Assembly: GCA_021604605.1 (NCBI GenBank)
Contig: BQJH01000070.1
Location: forward strand, 1 to 11,930
Origin: Hyphococcus sp.
GTDB taxonomy: Bacteria; Pseudomonadota; Alphaproteobacteria; Caulobacterales; Parvularculaceae
Direction: 5' to 3'
Length of the DNA: 11,930 nt
Part shown: positions 1 to 5,279 of the stretch, piece after piece
Layout: the number at the start of each line of letters is the position of its first letter
Numbering within the stretch: the stretch's first letter is position 1
Program-made: the position numbers and the translations under genes
Notes under the pieces: generated by a model
Databases searched by the model: none
What the model was told of the DNA's origin: nothing
The model's input: the letters and a program-made list of their open reading frames with translations, nothing else

Positions 1-120
1 CGCACATTGAAAACTTTCAACCGATTGAACGCCGTTCTCATCCGCGTACACTGAAGGCGATATTGCGATCAGTGATAAAATGCCGATAGCAGTCGAAGTA
101 GTTGACAATAAGGTCTTCAT
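1..120 (-). CDS. Exported protein, 5' end only (runs off left edge)
   Basis: The reverse strand carries an open frame of 40 codons beginning with ATG at 120 and continuing past base 1. The protein begins MKTLLSTTSTAIGIL, followed by a hydrophobic stretch and then SPSVYA before DENG, a textbook Sec signal peptide with cleavage expected after about residue 26 (VYA|D). A good Shine-Dalgarno (GGGGAGAG) lies seven bases or so upstream of the ATG. Only about 14 residues of the mature protein are visible, including one cysteine, so the family cannot be recognised. It probably acts in the periplasm or outer membrane. It has its own upstream region (121-321) and is likely transcribed separately from the barrel gene behind it. 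The start and export are well supported; the function is unknown. Confidence 0.75.
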   Translation of the reverse strand, partial: MKTLLSTTSTAIGILSLIAISPSVYADENGVQSVESFQCA

Positions 121-158
121 ACGGATCTCTCCCCGAGTATCGCTGCACCCCTCTTTAG

Positions 159-195
159 TCGACCTCAGTTTAAGGTCGAATGGGGTACAAAACAA
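159..195 (-). promoter_or_regulatory. Candidate promoter with overlapping dyad for the left-edge gene
   Basis: Read on the minus strand, TTGTTT (190-195) is followed after 16 bases by TTAAAC (168-173), a weak -35/-10 pair. A perfect 7-bp inverted repeat, TCGACCT-N7-AGGTCGA (159-165 and 173-179), covers the -10. An operator placed there would let a regulator block the polymerase. The dyad is seen directly; the promoter and operator roles are inferred. The rest of 121-321 shows no gene. Confidence 0.35.
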
Positions 196-321
196 GGAAA
201 GACCGCATCTCGGGCCGCGTTATTTTCTCACAAAACTCAATGTTTATGCGTCATTCAAAAAGTAATTTTGATAACTGACTGCAGCTCCTGAGAGGGCGCA
301 ATCGTGTAACTGGCCACAGTT

Positions 322-1062
322 TTAGAAATGCAGGGAAACACCGAACGCAATCTGGTTGGTGAGAAGATCCGTTTCCATTTTAAATGCCGGATCAGAAAGC
401 GATGCACTAACCGGCGAATAGTTCAGCCGATATTCACCATAGACGGAAAAAATATCCGTAACGCGAAAATCAACACCGGCTAACGCCTGCACGGTAAGAC
501 CGCCATTATTGTATTCAAATGTCGTTGGCAGTCCGGAAAGGGAGTTCCCTGTGACCTCGACATGAGGAATGCTCATGCCGCCGCCAAAACCGACATAAGG
601 TTGCAGCTTACCAGTTGGCGCAAACCGATACATCGCACTCAACGTCACGAGGTTAATACCGTCTGTGAATTCCAACCGATCAACGAGAACAGGCACTGTA
701 TAATTTCCCGGCGCGACGCCACTGGCGCCCGTATCTCCCGTTAGCGCGACCATCGCGCTAGCATCAGCCCTGATCTTGGCGTGGGTGTAATCGAGCATTA
801 CGCCCCAACCCGGACCAGTATTATTAAACCAGTAGGTCGCACGGCCACCATAGTAAGGCGCGCCATCATCACCCGGCAGAGACAGGCCCTGCCACGGCAC
901 ACCTTCCAAAGTGAAATCAGTTGTCCCAGGGCCGGTAAATGTCACATCACTTGAAAAGGTTTTATTCCAGCCAAGGTGAAAGCCGAGCTGAATTTCAGCC
1001 GCCGCTGGCGACGCCACCGCAAAGGCGCAAAGCGCTGCGCTGGTCAATAAGATCTTTTTCAT
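322..1062 (-). CDS. Outer-membrane beta-barrel, LpxQ (lipid A oxidase)-like
   Basis: This is a 246-residue protein with a Sec signal peptide (residues 1-22, ending SPAAA before EIQLGF). Alternating hydrophobic and aromatic strands follow, and it ends in FGVSLHF, the C-terminal phenylalanine typical of BAM-inserted barrels. PYYGGRATYWF, WGVMLDYTHAKI, LEFTDGINLVTL, PYVGFGGGMSIPHVEV and FSVYGEYRLNYS fit, from memory, the alphaproteobacterial family annotated as lipid A oxidase. In Rhizobium, LpxQ oxidises the proximal glucosamine of lipid A to 2-aminogluconate at the outer membrane. Family membership rests on motif recognition; the enzymatic role is an inference, and many homologues are called only outer-membrane beta-barrel protein. 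The start is supported by an upstream GGGGA SD. It lies behind the DUF2233 gene on the same strand, separated by 158 bases, so it probably has its own promoter. Confidence 0.7.
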   Translation of the reverse strand: MKKILLTSAALCAFAVASPAAAEIQLGFHLGWNKTFSSDVTFTGPGTTDFTLEGVPWQGLSLPGDDGAPYYGGRATYWFNNTGPGWGVMLDYTHAKIRADASAMVALTGDTGASGVAPGNYTVPVLVDRLEFTDGINLVTLSAMYRFAPTGKLQPYVGFGGGMSIPHVEVTGNSLSGLPTTFEYNNGGLTVQALAGVDFRVTDIFSVYGEYRLNYSPVSASLSDPAFKMETDLLTNQIAFGVSLHF

Positions 1063-1081
1063 CGCGCTATCCCCGTTTAGC

Positions 1082-1092
1082 CAGACAGTCTG
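1082..1092. promoter_or_regulatory. Short palindrome in the barrel gene leader
   Basis: CAGAC-A-GTCTG is a perfect 5-bp inverted repeat around one base. It lies about 20 bases upstream of the barrel gene start codon and just before its SD. It could be a protein-binding site, since the loop is too small for an RNA hairpin. Nothing else stands out in 1063-1220. Confidence 0.2.
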
Positions 1093-1220
1093 AAATATCT
1101 TCTGCGGCAGTTTTAAAGGGGGTTTAATCGCTCGTAAAGTAGAGAAGACGTCACACAGCGATCACAGGATTCATAAAGGGGTTGTTTTATCAGGAAAATT
1201 TATTCCCTATCTCATGAGTG

Positions 1221-2030
1221 TTACTGTTTTGCCACCACTCCAATGATCGGCCCCATGGCGGCGCCGGGATCATTCCGCCCAACCTCTGGTGCGTAAACTC
1301 GCGATATCGTTCCATCTAGGTAAAGCGCATTAGGCGTTTTCAACTCATCGCGAAAAAACACCGCAAACTGATAAAAATTAACCGGCGTATCCGCGAGCAC
1401 AAAGATGACTTCACCTGCTTCTGTTACACCAACACCATTACGCCGTTTTCGGGAGTCAGAGTCGACTAAAAATCGCGGGTGTAACTCTCCATCAATCACC
1501 AACATCGGGCCAGATTGAGTCGCATAAATTGGCGGTGGACGATTTGAAACCAGAAAAGTACTGGTGGGCGCAACCCAAAAGCCATTTCCATCGATAATGA
1601 AAACACCATTGGGCTTCATATGGAAATTGCCGGGCCCATCATTTGTGTTTTCTTTTTTATGAACGATCTCATTTTCAACATAAAACCCGACCGGTGATCG
1701 ATCTTTGTGATACATACCGCCATTCATCGCGAAAATGAGGCTCTCGCCTCTTTCTTGCAGCGCCGCCTTCAATCGAGTGAAGTGACCATAGGGTTGGCCT
1801 TCTGCATCGTTGAGAAAGAGACGTATATCCGCTTCTTCGGGATCAAACCGGCAGACTACATAATCAATTTGAGCATGCTTCTGCGTGGCACAATTTGAAA
1901 TTTTATGCTCAGCACGCGATGCAGACTGTTCTGTGGGGTTTTTTGTGTCTTGAGGTGTAGCCGCAAACGCACACCCGGCGAGAAAGAAAGTCGCGCCCAC
2001 TGAAAAACACCGCATACGCATAGATGGCAT
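1221..2030 (-). CDS. Phosphodiester glycosidase-family (DUF2233, YigE-like) lipoprotein
   Basis: The protein carries the hallmarks of the DUF2233/NAGPA family: FAMNGGMYH, SPVGFYVE, GNFHMKPNGVF, ATQSGPMLVIDGELHP, RRNGVGV, VNFYQFAVFFRD, NALYLDG and GPIIGVV. Mammalian NAGPA hydrolyses GlcNAc-phosphodiesters; E. coli YigE has no established substrate, so the activity here is unknown. The open frame reaches ATG at 2126, but the first 32 residues look uncoded. Starting at Met 2030 (or 2021 or 2015) gives a short basic signal peptide ending in the lipobox LAGC, so a lipid-anchored envelope protein of about 269 residues is preferred. No start has a convincing SD nearby. A GAGGAG lies nine bases before a TTG at 2066, inside a hairpin arm. 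A TPP riboswitch lies upstream on the same strand, unusual for this family. The family call is firm and the start uncertain. Confidence 0.85.
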   Translation of the reverse strand: MPSMRMRCFSVGATFFLAGCAFAATPQDTKNPTEQSASRAEHKISNCATQKHAQIDYVVCRFDPEEADIRLFLNDAEGQPYGHFTRLKAALQERGESLIFAMNGGMYHKDRSPVGFYVENEIVHKKENTNDGPGNFHMKPNGVFIIDGNGFWVAPTSTFLVSNRPPPIYATQSGPMLVIDGELHPRFLVDSDSRKRRNGVGVTEAGEVIFVLADTPVNFYQFAVFFRDELKTPNALYLDGTISRVYAPEVGRNDPGAAMGPIIGVVAKQ

Positions 2031-2076
2031 ACGGCTATCAACTAAACCTAACACAAACTCTAACAAACTGCCGGTC

Positions 2077-2117
2077 TCCTCATCGCCGCTTAAACCTTGG
2101 GGATCCCGCGATGAGGA
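2077..2117 (-). promoter_or_regulatory. 10-bp inverted repeat downstream of the riboswitch (possible expression platform)
   Basis: TCCTCATCGC (2077-2086) and GCGATGAGGA (2108-2117) are perfect 10-bp inverted arms around a 21-base loop. In the minus-strand RNA the downstream arm contains GAUGAGG, part of the SD-like GAGGAG, and the upstream arm has the complementary CCUC. Folding would hide that SD. There is no U-run, so a terminator is unlikely. The repeat is seen directly; its role as a riboswitch expression platform is inferred. Confidence 0.5.
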
Positions 2118-2126
2118 AATCGACAT

Positions 2127-2146
2127 AGGCGTTTACGAGGCGTTTA
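2127..2146. repeat. Tandem 9-bp direct repeat with 11-bp period
   Basis: AGGCGTTTA occurs at 2127-2135 and again at 2138-2146, separated by CG. The 11-bp period puts both copies on nearly the same helix face. The repeat lies between the riboswitch aptamer and the first ATG of the DUF2233 open frame. It could be a binding site or a small duplication; nothing in the sequence decides. Confidence 0.55.
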
Positions 2147-2154
2147 GGCCCCAA

Positions 2155-2240
2155 CCTGTCCCGTTCCTGCGCCAGCATGACCTGGATCAGGTTCAAAGGA
2201 TGCATTCTCAGTCCCATTGCCCTAGCTCCCTGGCGCGTAT
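2155..2240 (-). ncRNA. TPP (THI-box) riboswitch aptamer
   Basis: Minus-strand RNA has the conserved TPP aptamer blocks in order: an AGGGA P2 arm (2227-2231), CUGAGA (2206-2211), UCCUU completing P2 (2196-2200), then UUGAACCUGAU and CAUGCUGGCGCAGG. P4 (CCUG 2188-2191 with CAGG 2166-2169) and P5 (CCAG 2182-2185 with CUGG 2172-2175) both pair. P5 is CUGG/CCAG in E. coli thiM and swapped here, a compensatory change that supports a real fold. P3 is short and G-rich, and P1 is not obvious by eye. TPP riboswitches normally control thiamine synthesis or uptake genes, but the next gene downstream here is a DUF2233 lipoprotein. The ends are approximate. Confidence 0.9.
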
Positions 2241-2270
2241 TGCTCGAAACTCTCGCTTTAAGGGCGTTGT

Positions 2271-2299
2271 TTCAAGATGCGCGTCGCACGAGCTGTCAA
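2271..2299 (-). promoter_or_regulatory. Candidate promoter for the riboswitch transcript
   Basis: TTGACA (2294-2299, minus strand) is a perfect -35, but the hexamer 17 bases on, CTTGAA (2271-2276), is a poor -10. Its distance upstream of the aptamer is suitable. The -35 also overlaps a CTGTC/GACAG inverted repeat. The promoter call is tentative. Confidence 0.3.
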
Positions 2300-2406
2300 A
2301 CAGTGTCGACAGGCGGGACGCTCCCCGGAACATTTTGAGTGTGACTCTTACTGCTAAAATGCGCAAGTGAAATCGACGTCACGTACAATTGTAAGAAGCA
2401 ATCATC

Positions 2407-2433
2407 GGAGCAGAAAATGCTCCCTGTTACAGG
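2407..2433 (-). terminator. Two adjacent hairpins after the thioredoxin/YHS pair
   Basis: GGAGCA-GAAAA-TGCTCC (2407-2423) is a perfect 6-bp stem. It abuts CCTGT-T-ACAGG (2423-2433), directly downstream of the YHS-like stop codon on the minus strand. Position and stem fit a transcription terminator or 3' stabilising structure, but no long U-run follows, so termination is uncertain. Apart from the features listed separately, 2250-2434 shows no gene on either strand. Confidence 0.4.
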
Positions 2434-2434
2434 T

Positions 2435-2674
2435 CTATTGCTTGTCAGAAATTGTCGGCCAATTCACATCCGCCCGCGCAATCTCTTCATCGATCTTCGC
2501 AAGCCATTTTCGTTGATACCGTGCAGTAATGTTTAAATACAACTTTCCTTCGTACACATACCATACTTCCGGATCACCTTTGGCCAATTTATTGCGCGCC
2601 ATCGCCCAGGCGCAGTAATTGCCATATTGCGGGCTATAACGCGCTGGATCGGCAACAAAAAGATTAAGGTTCAT
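2435..2674 (-). CDS. YHS-like domain protein, N-terminal half missing
   Basis: These 79 residues match the second half of the exported YHS-domain proteins common in alphaproteobacteria: NLNLFVADPARYSPQYG, then NYCAWAM, WYVYEGKLYLN and the C-terminal IARADVNWPTI. Family members are usually around 150 residues, with a signal peptide and an upstream part resembling GYDPVAYF...G...W.GA.W.F.S. Here that part is absent: the open frame upstream of ATG 2674 lies within the thioredoxin gene and encodes unrelated residues. The start overlaps the thioredoxin stop by 11 bases (2664-2674), with only a weak SD, suggesting translational coupling if it is made at all. YHS-type domains are linked with metal binding, but this fragment lacks export signals. 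It may be a decayed remnant or a functional half-domain; the remnant is likelier. Confidence 0.55.
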   Translation of the reverse strand: MNLNLFVADPARYSPQYGNYCAWAMARNKLAKGDPEVWYVYEGKLYLNITARYQRKWLAKIDEEIARADVNWPTISDKQ

Positions 2675-3128
2675 CCACTGTGACGTTACGCTCCGCGATT
2701 GCGACCGCTTGTGCGATTGCCGCGCGCATGGCTTTTTTTGAGTGGTTGATGGTCAAACTATCCACTATTTCGCCTGTGTCGCGATCTATCAACAGTGTAA
2801 AACCCGTTGCGCCTTTAAACTGAGGATAGATCTCGCCGACGCCTTCAGCATTAGCCTGCTCTTCAATGTCTTTGCTTTGCCCAAATGTAAAATCGAACTC
2901 CACAAACTTTACGGGCTGGTCAACAAAGTCTGGAATGACTGCCGCAAGTCGGGGTTTTAAAATCTTACACGAAGAGCACCATGCGGAAGAAAAAGTAGCG
3001 GCGACAATCTCCGGCTTGCCTGAATATTGATAATCGGCGCCGACAGCAGACGTGCGCCCGGACACCGCAAAGATTGCAATCCCAAAGATCAAAATTGCAG
3101 GAAAAATATAATTCTTAACGCGCTTCAT
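2664..3128 (-). CDS. Membrane-anchored or exported thioredoxin-like protein (WCSSCK)
   Basis: This 154-residue protein has a basic start (MKRVKN), a hydrophobic segment at about residues 8-23 and then a single thioredoxin-like domain. The redox motif W50-C51-S52-S53-C54-K55 follows the strand IVAATFSSA as in thioredoxins. Thus it is probably a periplasmic-facing thiol oxidoreductase. The usual cis-proline before the fourth strand is not visible: the equivalent region reads GATGFTLLID, with Phe where Pro is expected. The start is supported by a strong GGGAG SD seven bases upstream. It overlaps the YHS-like gene downstream by 11 bases and follows purA by 106 bases on the same strand, so readthrough from purA is possible. 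The fold is confident; partner and direction of electron flow are unknown. Confidence 0.8.
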   Translation of the reverse strand: MKRVKNYIFPAILIFGIAIFAVSGRTSAVGADYQYSGKPEIVAATFSSAWCSSCKILKPRLAAVIPDFVDQPVKFVEFDFTFGQSKDIEEQANAEGVGEIYPQFKGATGFTLLIDRDTGEIVDSLTINHSKKAMRAAIAQAVAIAERNVTVDEP

Positions 3129-3137
3129 ACGCCACTC

Positions 3138-3163
3138 CCTGATATGCGCTCCTTAATATCAGG
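3138..3163 (-). promoter_or_regulatory. 8-bp hairpin abutting the thioredoxin gene SD
   Basis: CCTGATAT-N10-ATATCAGG is a perfect 8-bp inverted repeat. On the minus strand its 3' arm runs into the SD (AUAUCAGGGAG, then six bases, then AUG), and its loop contains AAGGAG. If transcribed, the hairpin would partly cover the ribosome site. There is no U-run on the minus strand, so it is not an obvious purA terminator. The control role is inferred. Confidence 0.45.
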
Positions 3164-3234
3164 TTTGCGTCAACAAAGGCTAGGGGCGATATTTCACGAC
3201 CCTGAGAGAAAAGCGCTTATTTTCAATGCTTACG

Positions 3235-4527
3235 CTACCCCTGAAAAGGGTCGCGCATCAAAATCACGTCATCCCGCTCGGGACTTGTGGAGACCAACGC
3301 AACGGGCGTCTCAATCAGCTCCTCGAGCCGTCGGACATATTTCACCGCAGCGGCAGGCAGGTCTGCCCATGAGCGCGCCTTCTCGCTCGTGCCTGACCAA
3401 CCTTCCATGGTTTCATAAACCGGCTCAGCTGCGGCCTGCACATCTGAGCCCGCAGGAAGGTAGTCATAAGTCTGGCCGTTTATCTTATAACCGACACAAA
3501 CATTGAGCGTTTCAAAGCCATCCAAAACATCAAGCTTTGTGAGAGCAATGCCATCAACACCGGCAATCTTCAATGACTGACGCACAAGCGCAGCATCAAA
3601 CCAGCCACATCGTCGTTGACGACCGGTAACGGTGCCAAACTCATGACCGCGCTCACCAAGGCGCTGACCCGTCTCATCATGCAATTCTGTCGGGAACGGC
3701 CCTTCACCGACACGGGTTGTATACGCTTTCACGATACCAAGCACGTAACCGACAGCTTTTGGCCCGAGCCCGGAGCCCGTCGCCGCCTGCCCTGCAACCG
3801 TATTTGATGATGTTACAAAAGGATACGTACCATGATCAATATCAAGCAACACGCCTTGCGCGCCTTCAAAAAGGATGCGTTTGCCATCCTTCTTGGCCTG
3901 ATCGAGCTCACGCCAAACCGGTTTCATAAAGGGTACAATGCGCGGTGCAATTTCTTTGAGAGTTTTTAACAATGCAGATGCATCAACTTCTTCAGCGCCC
4001 AACCCACGCCGTATCGCATTATGATGCACAAGAAGATTTTCAATCTTAGCGGGTAAAGCGTCAAAATTCGCAAGATCAGCAACGCGTAACCCACGCCGCC
4101 CCGCTTTATCTTCATAAGCCGGTCCGATACCACGTTTGGTGGTGCCAATTTTTACGCCCGTTGCCGCGCCCTCGCGCATGGCGTCGAGTTCCTGATGCAC
4201 CGGCAAAATGAGAGTTGCATTTTCAGCAAGGGAGAGATTGTCCTGATTAATTTTCACACCTTGCTTCTCAAGCCGCTCGATTTCAGCAATCAGCGCAAAC
4301 GGGTCGACGACTACGCCAGACCCGATCATGCCCTTGCATCCGGGGCGCACAACACCGGAAGGCAACAAGGAGAGCTTGTAGACCTCACCGTCAATCACCA
4401 GCGTGTGCCCGGCATTATGCCCGCCCTGAAAGCGCACCACGATATCCGCCCGCGCCGAAAGCCAGTCGACAATCTTACCTTTACCTTCATCGCCCCACTG
4501 GGCGCCGATTACGGCCACATCGGCCAT
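3235..4527 (-). CDS. purA: Adenylosuccinate synthetase
   Basis: PurA joins IMP and aspartate using GTP to give adenylosuccinate, the first committed step from IMP to AMP, in the cytosol. The 430-residue length is normal. The GTP-binding and catalytic loop GAQWGDEGKGK lies at residues 8-18, with catalytic Asp13, and GGHNAGHT at 35-42 carries His41. KIGTTKRGIGPAYEDK, LFEGAQGVLLDIDHGTYPFVTSSN, GEGPFPTE, GRQRRCGWFD and LTKLDVLDG follow in the expected order. The start is supported by a GGAGGG SD four bases before ATG 4527 and the near-universal MADV start region. Divergent from the DUF1579-like gene; the thioredoxin gene lies behind it on the same strand. No disruption is seen. Confidence 0.98.
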   Translation of the reverse strand: MADVAVIGAQWGDEGKGKIVDWLSARADIVVRFQGGHNAGHTLVIDGEVYKLSLLPSGVVRPGCKGMIGSGVVVDPFALIAEIERLEKQGVKINQDNLSLAENATLILPVHQELDAMREGAATGVKIGTTKRGIGPAYEDKAGRRGLRVADLANFDALPAKIENLLVHHNAIRRGLGAEEVDASALLKTLKEIAPRIVPFMKPVWRELDQAKKDGKRILFEGAQGVLLDIDHGTYPFVTSSNTVAGQAATGSGLGPKAVGYVLGIVKAYTTRVGEGPFPTELHDETGQRLGERGHEFGTVTGRQRRCGWFDAALVRQSLKIAGVDGIALTKLDVLDGFETLNVCVGYKINGQTYDYLPAGSDVQAAAEPVYETMEGWSGTSEKARSWADLPAAAVKYVRRLEELIETPVALVSTSPERDDVILMRDPFQG

Positions 4528-4558
4528 AAGCCCTCCAAAATTTCACTAAATCGCGCGC

Positions 4559-4586
4559 ACCATAGGGACTTTGCCGCGCGGGTCAA
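4559..4586 (-). promoter_or_regulatory. purA promoter
   Basis: On the minus strand TTGACC (4581-4586), a 16-base spacer and TATGGT (4559-4564) form a good sigma-70-type promoter. It predicts a transcript start near 4552 and a leader of about 25 bases ending in the purA SD. No experimental support is available. Confidence 0.6.
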
Positions 4587-4665
4587 AGAATTCGTTTTAC
4601 CCCTTTATTCAGTCATTTCGTCCCATGCGCCATTGCGGGCAAATCTCCGACGCGCATGATCAACC

Positions 4666-4682
4666 GCCGCTTTCACAGCGGC
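4666..4682 (+). promoter_or_regulatory. Stem-loop just upstream of the DUF1579-like gene SD
   Basis: GCCGCT-TTCAC-AGCGGC is a perfect 6-bp stem with a 5-base loop, ending nine bases before the GAGG SD of the next gene. It could stabilise the 5' end of the message or modulate translation. It also lies in the divergent purA upstream region. The role is unknown. Confidence 0.35.
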
Positions 4683-4701
4683 CCTATTCATGAGGCTCCT
4701 T

Positions 4702-5241
4702 ATGAAAAAGCTACTCTTTATCACCGCCCTCTGGCTCTCTGCCGGCAGCGCTATGGCGCAAGATGCCAATACGGCCGGGACAGACGCACAGACACCGCCC
4801 CCACCCCCATGCGCCGATGAGCTATTTCGGCAATTCGACTTCTGGGTTGGGGAATGGGATGTCTTTTCAACTGACGGCAGTGTCGCGGGAAAGAATATCA
4901 TATCGATAGAGGAGAACGGGTGCCTTCTGGTTGAGCGCTGGACAGGTGTGCAAGGCAGCACAGGCCAGAGTTACAACTTCGTTGATCTTGGCTCAAAGAA
5001 ATGGCGTCAGGTCTGGGTCAGCCCCGGAGCGACAATCGACTATGAAGGCGGGCTTAACAATAACGGCGCCATGGAGCTGAAGGGAAAAATCGCCTATTCA
5101 AACGGCAATACAGCACGCTTTAAAGGAACATGGACATTGCAGGATGACGGCTCTGTTCGTCAGCATTTCCAGCAGTATAATAAAGATCAGAAAAAATGGG
5201 CGGACTGGTTCATCGGCATCTACAAAAAAGCCGCTGAATAA
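4702..5241 (+). CDS. Exported DUF1579-like protein of unknown function
   Basis: The frame opens at 4690, but ATG 4702 is preferred because GAGG (4692-4695) lies six bases before it and it gives a clean signal peptide, MKKLLFITALWLSAGSAMA, cut before QDAN. The 179-residue product has a low-complexity Thr/Pro linker, then a domain with FDFWVGEWDVFSTDG, GCLLVERWTG, WRQVWVS, GTWTLQDDGSVRQHF and WADWFIGIYKK. These Trp-rich motifs fit the DUF1579-like, lipocalin-type beta-barrel proteins often found in alphaproteobacteria; ligand and role are unknown. It ends 38 bases before the M16 peptidase gene, whose SD lies in the gap, so the two are probably cotranscribed and both act outside the inner membrane. 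Confidence 0.8.
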   Translation: MKKLLFITALWLSAGSAMAQDANTAGTDAQTPPPPPCADELFRQFDFWVGEWDVFSTDGSVAGKNIISIEENGCLLVERWTGVQGSTGQSYNFVDLGSKKWRQVWVSPGATIDYEGGLNNNGAMELKGKIAYSNGNTARFKGTWTLQDDGSVRQHFQQYNKDQKKWADWFIGIYKKAAE

Positions 5242-5279
5242 CCAGAACAAAGGCCGCCCTTATCGCTGAGGGGATAATC

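Noticed and set aside
80..265. 61-codon plus-strand open frame near the left edge
   Set aside because: It overlaps the better supported minus-strand signal-peptide gene (1-120), has no SD and no recognisable domain.
2031..2126. N-terminal extension of the DUF2233 protein to ATG 2126
   Set aside because: It would put 51 residues before the lipobox cysteine, has no SD, and crosses the inverted repeat; a start near 2030 gives a normal lipoprotein signal.
2214..2231. Three GGG runs on the minus strand as a G-quadruplex
   Set aside because: Only three tracts are close together and they lie within the riboswitch P2/P3 region, which explains them better.
3180..3234. Possible purA terminator (AGCG...CGCT followed by TTTTCT on the minus strand)
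   Set aside because: The stem is only four base pairs with a long loop, too weak to call.
3027..3506. 159-codon plus-strand open frame across the purA 3' end
   Set aside because: It is antisense to purA and the thioredoxin gene, with no domain or signal peptide.
4605..4961. 118-codon minus-strand open frame upstream of purA
   Set aside because: It lies antisense to the DUF1579-like gene, with a composition that looks like a shadow frame and no domain.
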